Part shown: positions 1 through 4,922 of the stretch, in pieces
Position numbering within the stretch: the stretch's first letter is position 1
How the letters are laid out: each line of letters opens with the position of its first letter
Source of the DNA: Actinomycetes bacterium
Lineage (GTDB): Bacteria; Actinomycetota; Acidimicrobiia; Spongiisociales; UBA5794
Reading direction: 5' to 3'
DNA length: 12,797 bases
NCBI GenBank assembly: GCA_023336855.1
Contig: JAMBLK010000054.1
Coordinates: 1 to 12,797, forward strand
Notes under the pieces: model-generated
Seen by the model: the letters and a program-made list of their open reading frames with translations, nothing else
The model's database searches: none
Told to the model about the DNA's origin: nothing
Position numbers and translations under genes: made by a program

Positions 1-281
1 ACCACCGACACCGGACAGCGAATGAACCGGCACCAAGCAGCCCGGGTCGTACGCCGGTTGGCGAAACGGGCCGGGATCGACAAGACAATCAGCCCCCACT
101 CGCTGCGACACAGCTTCGCTGACCCGCCGCCCTCGACGCCGGCGTTCCTCTCCGTGACGTCCAGGAAGCCGCGTCGCACGCCGACCCCAGGACGACGATG
201 CGTTACGACCGGGCACGACGCTCCCTCGACCGACACGCCACCTACATCGTCGCCACCTTCGTCGCAGGAGCCAGCCGCTGA
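1..281 (+). pseudogene. Tyrosine recombinase (phage integrase family), C-terminal part, frameshifted; 5' end outside window
   Basis: This is the catalytic C-terminus of a tyrosine site-specific recombinase, which cuts and rejoins DNA through a tyrosine-DNA intermediate. The frame open from base 1 gives the typical segment ending in HSLRHSF, with the catalytic Arg codon at 106-108. From about 126 the homology continues in another frame: AALDAGVPLRDVQEA, then SHADPRTTMRYDRA with the nucleophile Tyr codon at 204-206, ending at a TGA at 279-281. The shift lies between 118 and 126, in a C-rich stretch, and looks like a net gain of two bases (or loss of one). Arg, His and Tyr of the active site are all still recognisable but split between frames. 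It is therefore most likely a dead integrase and a relic of a mobile element. A sequencing error in the C-rich stretch is the alternative. Confidence 0.8.
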
Positions 282-338
282 CGGCACCGTCTCGCTGACC
301 CGGAACTGATCCGGTAACGCCTGCTTGTCAGCCGACTG

Positions 339-950
339 TCAATCCTGGTCGGCGAGTTCGTCGCGGATCGCATCATCCAACTCAACGAACGCCTCCGCCG
401 CCCACCACAGATGATCCTCCGGGTACATCGTGTAGGAACGGTGAGCCCGCTGCCAGTCCCGATCGTGATATCGATCCAACACGTGACGCAGGTGTCGTCG
501 GGCGGCAGCCCTCTCAATCCGGAGCTGTTCGAGATACCGCTCACGCCCCGGAGGACCAACGTACGCCAAGTCGTCGAAACGGTGCTCCCCCAACAGGGCC
601 AGGACGTCGGCATCGGTCCCGTCCGATCGGGACCAGAACCGAACCGCACGCACGATCGCGTGGTTCCACACAGGCCAACCCGCCGGGCGCCACAACCGAT
701 CCACCGGGACCTTATCCAACCGCATCAACGACGCCAACGCCTCCAACGCCACAGACCGAGAACGCCATGGAACCTCGTCAACCGGGAGATCTACGACGAA
801 AGCTACCGACACGACATCCAGCGACTCGGGACCATCCAGAAGCTCTCCGAACACATAGGCGTCCGTAACCTCCAACGCATCGACCCCATCGATCATCGAA
901 AGACCGTCGGCGACCGATCCCAACCGACGAACCGCAGTGGAGTACTTCAC
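339..950 (-). CDS. Conserved actinobacterial hypothetical protein (DUF7711-like)
   Basis: The protein has about 203 residues when started at the GTG at 950-948, giving MKYSTAVRRLGSVADG. I prefer this start because Streptomyces proteins that I recall from the same family begin with a similar K-[YW]-[ST]-x-A-V motif. An ATG at 1019 would add 23 residues with little family character and would run into the neighbouring fragment. No convincing Shine-Dalgarno sequence precedes either start. Visible features are the segment LDVVSVAFVVDLPVDEVPW, the motif WNHAIVRAVRFW, and a charged helical C-terminus (ERYLEQLRIERAAARRHLRHV). There is no signal peptide or membrane segment, so it is probably cytoplasmic. 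I believe the family was recently named DUF7711, but that is recollection only, and its function is unknown to me. It lies between two gene remnants and may be cargo of a former mobile element. Confidence 0.7.
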   Translation of the reverse strand: MKYSTAVRRLGSVADGLSMIDGVDALEVTDAYVFGELLDGPESLDVVSVAFVVDLPVDEVPWRSRSVALEALASLMRLDKVPVDRLWRPAGWPVWNHAIVRAVRFWSRSDGTDADVLALLGEHRFDDLAYVGPPGRERYLEQLRIERAAARRHLRHVLDRYHDRDWQRAHRSYTMYPEDHLWWAAEAFVELDDAIRDELADQD

Positions 951-1399
951 CGAACCATTGTGCCATCGGGAACCCTCGGCGCATAGGCTTCGATATGGGC
1001 GGCTTGATTCACTGTCCATCTACCGCCTCTCAGAGGCTCGGTTCTACATCATGAACGAACTCGGCGAGAACGAAGGCGGGCTTGGTGCAGCTGACTACTC
1101 GTTCCTGTTCGGCAACACTGGCGACAAACCCGTCGTGGGCGACTGGGACGGTGATGGTATAGATGAGATTGGCTTGCATCGTGAGACAAGCGGATTCTTC
1201 TACTACCGCAACACCCTCACCACCGGAATAGCTGACGGACAGTTCTACTTCGGTGATCCCGGTGACCGGTTCGTAGCCGGTGACTGGGGCATTGTTGACG
1301 GAGCCGACACACCTGCGATGTTCCGACCATCCAACGATACGTTCTACTTCCGTCACACTCTCACGCAAGGCAACGCCGACTTCCAATTCACATGGAACG

Positions 1400-1440
1400 G
1401 TGAATCGCCCCGAGTCTCTATGAAACTCGGGGCGATTCAC
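1400..1440. repeat. Perfect 16-bp inverted repeat with 9-nt loop
   Basis: The left arm GTGAATCGCCCCGAGT (1400-1415) is exactly complementary to ACTCGGGGCGATTCAC (1425-1440), and the loop is CTCTATGAA. No T-tract follows on either strand, so it is not a canonical intrinsic terminator. It sits exactly where the FG-GAP similarity breaks off, so it may be a palindromic repeat element or a junction scar. Confidence 0.85.
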
Positions 1441-1605
1441 GTATTCCGTGCGGCGGGTTACGTTTTGAATCGAGGTGACGGTGGTTACCGAGTGCCTGCA
1501 ATCGACATTGCGGCCTTGCAGGAAATCACATCTCAAATCACTGGGGAGCGTGAGGCTGGCATCGATGACCGACACGCCAGGCAGTTGCTTCAGGAACACT
1601 ATTGA
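1422..1605 (+). CDS. Possible small hypothetical protein (61 aa), in frame with the upstream fragment
   Basis: An ATG at 1422, in the loop of the inverted repeat, would begin a 61-residue protein that ends in a TGA... or equivalent stop at 1603-1605. Its C-terminal half reads like an amphipathic helix (ALQEITSQITGEREAGID, then RHARQLLQEHY), which is more protein-like than most random frames here. There is no ribosome-binding site before the ATG. A hairpin terminator follows about 45 nt downstream. I do not recognise the family. It could be a genuine short gene, the C-terminus of a protein lost by rearrangement, or a chance extension of the FG-GAP frame. Confidence 0.25.
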
Positions 1606-1649
1606 ACGACTCGAAGCAACTCCTCCTGGGAAGGGCGTCGCTGATGAAC

Positions 1650-1680
1650 AGAAGCCCCGGTTGATGCCCGGGGCTTCTTC
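1650..1680. terminator. Intrinsic-terminator-like hairpin between convergent genes
   Basis: AGAAGCCCCGG (1650-1660) pairs perfectly with CCGGGGCTTCT (1668-1678) around a 7-nt loop, giving an 11-bp GC-rich stem. The plus strand continues as a short pyrimidine run (TTCTTCC). It lies downstream of the left-hand remnants and 24 nt beyond the dodecin stop codon, so it may end transcription from both sides. Confidence 0.7.
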
Positions 1681-1703
1681 CACTGTGGGATCGAGACGGA
1701 TTC

Positions 1704-1910
1704 TTAGTCGTCGAGTATGAAGGTGAGTTTCATGTCGACGCGGAAATGCTTGATCGTTCCGTCTTCGGCCAATATGACCTTCTGTTCCGAGATCCAGGCT
1801 CCCCGAACATTGTCGATGGTCTTCTGCGCCTTGGCGATGCCCTTCCGGATAGCGTCTTCGAAGCTACCCGGAGACGTGGAGGTGATCTCAACTACCTTCG
1901 CAATCGACAC
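1704..1910 (-). CDS. Dodecin family flavin-binding protein
   Basis: Dodecins are tiny proteins that form dodecameric shells binding flavins (riboflavin, FMN or FAD) for storage or protection from photoreaction. The sequence shows the full family pattern. A first strand (IAKVVEITSTS) leads into a helix (SFEDAIRKGIAKAQKTIDN), then the segment GAWISEQKV, whose Trp corresponds to the residue that stacks on the flavin ring, and finally a C-terminal strand (HFRVDMKLTFILDD). Length is 68 residues, normal for the family. I chose the GTG at 1910-1908 because AAGAGGAG (1925-1918) lies 7 nt before it; the ATG at 1916 touches that Shine-Dalgarno directly and is poorly placed, though it adds only two residues. 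It diverges from imuA' and is convergent with the debris to the left. Confidence 0.9.
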   Translation of the reverse strand: MSIAKVVEITSTSPGSFEDAIRKGIAKAQKTIDNVRGAWISEQKVILAEDGTIKHFRVDMKLTFILDD

Positions 1911-1942
1911 GAACATGCTCCTCTTGTTGCTGGCTCCCGGGT

Positions 1943-1948
1943 AGTTTA
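1943..1948 (-). promoter_or_regulatory. Putative -10 element of the dodecin gene
   Basis: TAAACT on the minus strand fits the actinobacterial TANNNT -10 consensus and would place the transcription start about 20 nt before the Shine-Dalgarno. The -35 region falls at about 1965-1972, inside the LexA box, with only a weak -35 match. Confidence 0.45.
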
Positions 1949-1954
1949 CACCAC

Positions 1955-1983
1955 TTGCGAATCGAACACATGTTCGATAGGGT
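1955..1983 (+). promoter_or_regulatory. Putative imuA'-imuB promoter (TTGCGA-17-TAGGGT)
   Basis: TTGCGA (1955-1960) and TAGGGT (1978-1983) are separated by 17 nt that coincide with the SOS box. TAGGGT fits the actinobacterial TANNNT -10. The predicted transcript would start near 1990, at the edge of the first heptanucleotide repeat. Confidence 0.6.
1961..1978. promoter_or_regulatory. SOS box (LexA operator) upstream of imuA'-imuB
   Basis: ATCGAACA-CA-TGTTCGAT is a perfect inverted repeat with 8-bp arms. Its core, TCGAACACATGTTCGA (1962-1977), matches the actinobacterial and Bacillus-type LexA site TCGAAC-N4-GTTCGA. It fills the spacer of the putative imuA' promoter, so bound LexA should block RNA polymerase. 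It also overlaps the -35 area of the divergent dodecin gene. Confidence 0.88.
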
Positions 1984-1997
1984 GTTCGATCCAGAGC

Positions 1998-2028
1998 GAG
2001 ATGTGAGACGTGAGATATGAGACATGAG
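1998..2028 (+). repeat. Degenerate heptanucleotide tandem repeat GAGAYRT x4
   Basis: Four consecutive 7-nt units (GAGATGT, GAGACGT, GAGATAT, GAGACAT) plus a partial GAG run through the leader and the start codon of imuA'. The seven-base period places ATG codons at 2001, 2017 and 2024, one in each reading frame; the ATG at 2001 is followed directly by TGA. Confidence 0.9.
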
Positions 2029-2664
2029 CAGGCCCAAGTACTCAGTACTCAGTACTCAGTACTCAGTACCGATCAAGGGCTTCCAACTCTTGATCCGGGC
2101 CAGGTCGCGGTGCTCTCTGGCGATCCCGGTCTCGGCATGACACGGCTGGGGCTCGTCATGCTCTCCGGGTATACCGAGGGGACGGTCGCCTATCTCGACG
2201 TACGCGGTTGGTTGAGTCCCGTCGCGGCATGGGAGGTCGGAATCGACCCTGATCGCTTGGTGATAGCACGCTGCCATGAGGTCGTTAGGTGGGGGAGGGT
2301 TGCCGCTGCGCTCCTCGACGGTGCGACCGCGGTGATGGCCGAGATTCCTTCCGGGGCGAAAGATGTATCGATCCGGAAACTCGCTGCGCTTGCCAGGAAT
2401 CGCGGAACACCCCTCTTGCTCCGTCCCATCGACCGTCTGGTGCCAACCGGTGTCGCCCATCTGGTGCTCGAAGCTCGCGAAACCACGTGGACGGGGACCG
2501 CGGAGGGGCACGGCCGGATCGAGCAGAGGAAGACCCGGATCACCGCTTCTGGAAAGGCCATGAAAGGGATGACCCGAACGATCGAGATGGAGGACGATGG
2601 CTCGAACGCTCTGCGTGTGGTATCCGGAGTGGCCGCTGCGGAAACCCGGAGTGCCGCAGGATGA
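2017..2664 (+). CDS. imuA': ImuA' (RecA-like mutasome accessory protein)
   Basis: ImuA' is a RecA-fold protein that works with ImuB and the error-prone polymerase DnaE2 in SOS-induced translesion synthesis. The 215-residue product has the actinobacterial family pattern: a nucleotide-binding-like loop GDPGLGMTR at residues 35-43, where the usual Walker Lys is replaced by Met; the segment YLDVRGWLSPVAAWEVGI; CHEVVRWGRVAAALLDG; and a C-terminal GKAMKGMTRTIEMEDDG. The degenerate Walker motif suggests ATP binding is weak or lost. The ATG at 2017 lies within a heptanucleotide repeat and has no clear Shine-Dalgarno; the first 18 residues come from repeats and are not family sequence. The 3' end overlaps imuB by 68 nt, which implies translational coupling. 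A LexA box controls the promoter. DnaE2 is not seen in this window, as in mycobacteria where it is encoded elsewhere. Confidence 0.85.
   Translation: MRHEQAQVLSTQYSVLSTDQGLPTLDPGQVAVLSGDPGLGMTRLGLVMLSGYTEGTVAYLDVRGWLSPVAAWEVGIDPDRLVIARCHEVVRWGRVAAALLDGATAVMAEIPSGAKDVSIRKLAALARNRGTPLLLRPIDRLVPTGVAHLVLEARETTWTGTAEGHGRIEQRKTRITASGKAMKGMTRTIEMEDDGSNALRVVSGVAAAETRSAAG
2041..2068 (+). repeat. Perfect heptanucleotide tandem repeat CTCAGTA x4
   Basis: Four identical 7-nt units lie inside the first 18 codons of imuA', preceded by a partial unit (AGTA). They encode the low-complexity stretch QVLSTQYSVLST. Seven is not a multiple of three, so a change in copy number shifts the frame of everything downstream. 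Confidence 0.95.
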
Positions 2665-4069
2665 ACCCGGCCAGGCGGTAGGCGCCAATGGGCGGGTCGA
2701 GGCGGTGAATGCTGTTGCGTACGCTGCCGGGATCCGCCGCGGGATGAGAAGGGGTGAGGCGGAGGGGATCTGCCCACTGGTTACGACGGTTGAACGAGAC
2801 CATTCGGCGGAGATGGTTGCATTCGAACGGGTCGTTACCGAGGTCGAGGCTCTCGTTCCCAAGGTCGAGATTGTCGAACCAGGGTTGATCTTCGTCCCGG
2901 TGGCCGGAGCCGTCGGCTACTACGGCGGCGAGGATCTGCTTGTCGAACGGGTCGTGAAAGAGATCGATCGGGTGGCCGGAGACGGGTACCGGATCGGACT
3001 CGCCGACGGTCCATTTGCGGCGAAGCATGCCGCCGCCGGAACAACCGGTGATGTTCCGTTCCACATTGTTGAAGACGATGCGTCGTTTCTCGCGTCGCTC
3101 GACATCTCGGCGATCGATCGAGAGGAGGTGGTAGCGACGTTCCGATGGCTCGGGATCACGACGCTCGGTGAACTCGCTCGCCTCCCCGGCAGCGCCATCG
3201 CCTCCCGATTCGGATCCGTGGGACTTGATGCTCATCGTCTTGCTTCCGGTCGAGATCGTCTCCCGAACCCTCGAGATCTCCCCGTCGATCTGACCGTTGT
3301 AGAGCGGTTCTCGCCTCCACTTGAGGATCTCGAGCAGGCATCGTTCGTTGCGCGCGCGATGGCAAGCCGGCTGATCGAGGCCCTTGCGGCCGTCGGAGCA
3401 GCGCCGTTTCGAATCGTGATCGAAGCAGAGGCCGTTGATGGCACAACCCGATCGCGAACGTGGAGAAGCGCTGATCCACTTGACGATCGAGCGATCGCCG
3501 AACGAGTGAGATGGCAGCTTCGGGCGTGGATCGACGGCGTCGGGGCCGGTATCCGGGGTGGGCTTGCGGCGTTGAGGATCGAACCGGCCGATCTATCGGG
3601 AGTGGGGCGGCAACTCTCCCTCGGAGAGGATGCACGAGCAGCGTCTGAGACATATCGTGCACTCGCTGAGGCCCAGGCGATCGTGGGTCTGGACGGGCTG
3701 CTCCAGGCTCATCCGCAAGGAGGGCGCGAACCGGGTGACCGGGTCGCGTGGCATCGGTGGGGAGAGCCGCCGGTGCGGGCGCGGGATCCAGAGGCACCAT
3801 GGCCGGGGCGAGTCCCCGGGCCTTCGCCGGCACTCGTACCGCCAGATCCTCAACCGTTCCATATCGAGTGGGACCGAGGGATGCCGGTGCGTGTTCGTCT
3901 CGGAAGCCGGTGGGTGACGGTCCGATCATGGGCCGGTCCGTGGCGTCGGGTCGGGCGCTGGTGGAAGGGAGAGGAGCCGGGAGACCAGTATCAGATCGTC
4001 ACATCAGCCGGCGCGTTCCTCTGTGAGATCAAGAACGGTCAGACATGGCTGGTGGGGATATACGACTGA
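2597..4069 (+). CDS. imuB: ImuB, catalytically degenerate Y-family polymerase of the SOS mutasome
   Basis: ImuB is a Y-family DNA polymerase homologue without catalytic activity. It acts as the hub that links DnaE2 and ImuA' to the sliding clamp during damage-induced mutagenesis. The start MARTLCVWYPEWPL is typical, and the acidic DxD of active DinB-type enzymes is replaced by WYPEW. A palm segment (VAGAVGYYGGEDLL) and a thumb/HhH region (WLGITTLGELARLPG) follow. QLSLG at residues 339-343 matches the beta-clamp-binding motif that ImuB carries here. The 490-residue length and the aromatic C-terminus (RRVGRWWKGEEPGDQYQI, ending TWLVGIYD) are normal for the family. Its start lies 68 nt inside imuA' in another frame, so the two form one LexA-regulated operon. 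A heptanucleotide repeat begins 3 nt after its stop, and the next gene is on the other strand, so the operon probably ends here. Confidence 0.92.
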   Translation: MARTLCVWYPEWPLRKPGVPQDEPGQAVGANGRVEAVNAVAYAAGIRRGMRRGEAEGICPLVTTVERDHSAEMVAFERVVTEVEALVPKVEIVEPGLIFVPVAGAVGYYGGEDLLVERVVKEIDRVAGDGYRIGLADGPFAAKHAAAGTTGDVPFHIVEDDASFLASLDISAIDREEVVATFRWLGITTLGELARLPGSAIASRFGSVGLDAHRLASGRDRLPNPRDLPVDLTVVERFSPPLEDLEQASFVARAMASRLIEALAAVGAAPFRIVIEAEAVDGTTRSRTWRSADPLDDRAIAERVRWQLRAWIDGVGAGIRGGLAALRIEPADLSGVGRQLSLGEDARAASETYRALAEAQAIVGLDGLLQAHPQGGREPGDRVAWHRWGEPPVRARDPEAPWPGRVPGPSPALVPPDPQPFHIEWDRGMPVRVRLGSRWVTVRSWAGPWRRVGRWWKGEEPGDQYQIVTSAGAFLCEIKNGQTWLVGIYD

Positions 4070-4071
4070 GG

Positions 4072-4102
4072 AGCTGCCAGCTGCCAGCTACCAGCTACCA
4101 GC
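4072..4102 (+). repeat. Heptanucleotide tandem repeat AGCTRCC x4
   Basis: Two AGCTGCC units and two AGCTACC units are followed by a partial AGC. The array starts immediately after the imuB stop codon. It is a third heptamer family, unrelated in sequence to the two at the start of imuA', but with the same period and copy number. A 10-bp direct repeat, TACGGGCTAC, follows at 4112-4121 and 4139-4148, the second copy covering the plsC stop codon. Confidence 0.92.
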
Positions 4103-4144
4103 AAGACCCGATACGGGCTACGGATTTCGGGACCCCATTACGGG

Positions 4145-4885
4145 CTACTGCGAAGCCCGCAGCTCGTCATAGACATTGCCCATGTCTGTTCTCATCCGGT
4201 CTGTGACGGATCGAATCTGGTTCGGCTCGATGTCGGCGCTTGGGATCGGTGGGAGGATCTTGACGTGCACGGTTCCCGGGTAGATCAGCTTCGATCCAGG
4301 GGGGTTGATGTCGAACGATCCGGAGATGACCACCGGTAGCAGGCTCGCTTCGTTGTCGCGAGCGATTCTCACCGCTCCGGTGTGGAAGTCGGCCATCTCG
4401 CCGGTCCTGCTCCTGGTTCCTTCTGCGAAGACCATGAGTGAGTAGCCGCGGCGATATGTTTCACGAGCCGCTTCGGTGATGGCATCTCGAGTCGAACGGA
4501 CACTGCCGCGGTCGACTTTTACGATGCCGGCAACGTCCATCCCCGGTCCGAAAAGCGGAATTTTGTAGAGCTCCTTCTTGGCGAGGAACCGGATGGGCGT
4601 CGGAATCGCACGGAACAGAACCGGGATATCGAAGTTCGAGATGTGGTTCGACACGATGACGTATCGTTGGCCGGCTTCGACGTGCTCGCGGCCTTCCACC
4701 GTCATCTCGACGGGTGGGATCCTGAGAAACCGTTTGGCCCACCTCTGGAGCGTCCGCTCGATCTTTGGGGACTCTCGGTTCCGTCTCCCAACCCAGACCA
4801 CATATCCGGCCTCGGCGATGGTGTAGACGAAGAAGAACGGGACGAGCACGATCGTGCGGAATGCGGCGCTGAGTGTTCGAACCAT
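4145..4885 (-). CDS. plsC: 1-acyl-sn-glycerol-3-phosphate acyltransferase (PlsC family)
   Basis: Members of this family transfer a fatty acyl group to lysophosphatidic acid, making phosphatidic acid at the inner membrane face. The 246-residue protein has a hydrophobic N-terminal segment at about residues 10-33, followed by the four acyltransferase blocks. Block I is NHISNFD at 80-86, the NHx4D catalytic pair. Block II is GIVKVDR at 120-126, block III is FAEGTRS at 153-159 (Ala instead of the usual Pro), and block IV is LLPVVISG at 182-189. The ATG at 4885 is favoured because a TANNNT -10 element lies only 8 nt upstream, which suggests a leaderless transcript. Exact acyl acceptor specificity cannot be read from the sequence; a lysophospholipid acyltransferase of another class is possible. 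It diverges from the DNA-glycosylase gene, with 37 nt between them. Confidence 0.9.
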   Translation of the reverse strand: MVRTLSAAFRTIVLVPFFFVYTIAEAGYVVWVGRRNRESPKIERTLQRWAKRFLRIPPVEMTVEGREHVEAGQRYVIVSNHISNFDIPVLFRAIPTPIRFLAKKELYKIPLFGPGMDVAGIVKVDRGSVRSTRDAITEAARETYRRGYSLMVFAEGTRSRTGEMADFHTGAVRIARDNEASLLPVVISGSFDINPPGSKLIYPGTVHVKILPPIPSADIEPNQIRSVTDRMRTDMGNVYDELRASQ

Positions 4886-4892
4886 GGCCGGG

Positions 4893-4899
4893 TAGCGTA
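4893..4899. promoter_or_regulatory. Overlapping divergent -10 elements (TAGCGTA)
   Basis: On the plus strand TAGCGT (4893-4898) fits TANNNT for the glycosylase gene. On the minus strand TACGCT (4899-4894) fits TANNNT for plsC. The two hexamers overlap by five bases, so one symmetric heptamer could serve both directions. Confidence 0.5.
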
Positions 4900-4907
4900 G
4901 CGCTCGC

Positions 4908-4914
4908 GGAGGAG
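4908..4914 (+). promoter_or_regulatory. Shine-Dalgarno GGAGGAG for the YcaQ/AlkX-family gene
   Basis: A strong ribosome-binding site lies 8 nt before the ATG at 4923 and decides that start. It lies within a small CGCTC/GAGCG inverted repeat (4901-4905 and 4912-4916). Confidence 0.75.
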
Positions 4915-4922
4915 CGATAACG

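Larger units (their letters stand above)
1003..1605 (+). pseudogene. Fragment of a secreted FG-GAP/VCBS-like repeat protein
   Basis: The frame shows two to three copies of a beta-propeller-like repeat. Key pieces are SIYRLSEARFYIMNELG, GDKPVVGDWDGDGIDEIGLH, GFFYYRNTLTTGIADGQFYF, GDPGDRFVAGDW and MFRPSNDTFYFRHTLTQG. The acidic D-x-D-G-D-G-x-D loop suggests calcium binding. I associate this repeat with the C-terminal halves of large secreted proteins in Acidimicrobiia. Here there is no signal peptide, no N-terminal domain and no plausible start; similarity begins at about 1006. On the right it ends at about 1404, exactly at a 16-bp inverted repeat, where family members would normally continue for about ten more residues. 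The frame stays open to 1605 but the last 60 residues are unrelated. It is best read as a debris fragment truncated at both ends. An annotation tool might call an intact gene from ATG 937, but that start lies in non-homologous sequence. Confidence 0.6.

Noticed and set aside
1030..1683. 217-residue minus-strand open frame
   Set aside because: It is opposite the FG-GAP-like fragment, has no family motifs and runs through the terminator hairpin.
2056..3929. Several minus-strand open frames opposite imuA'-imuB
   Set aside because: They are low-complexity Arg/Ser/Pro-rich antisense frames that overlap two well-supported genes.
4070..4144. Intrinsic terminator after imuB
   Set aside because: The gap contains a heptamer array and a TACGGGCTAC direct repeat, but I find no strong hairpin with a T-tract.
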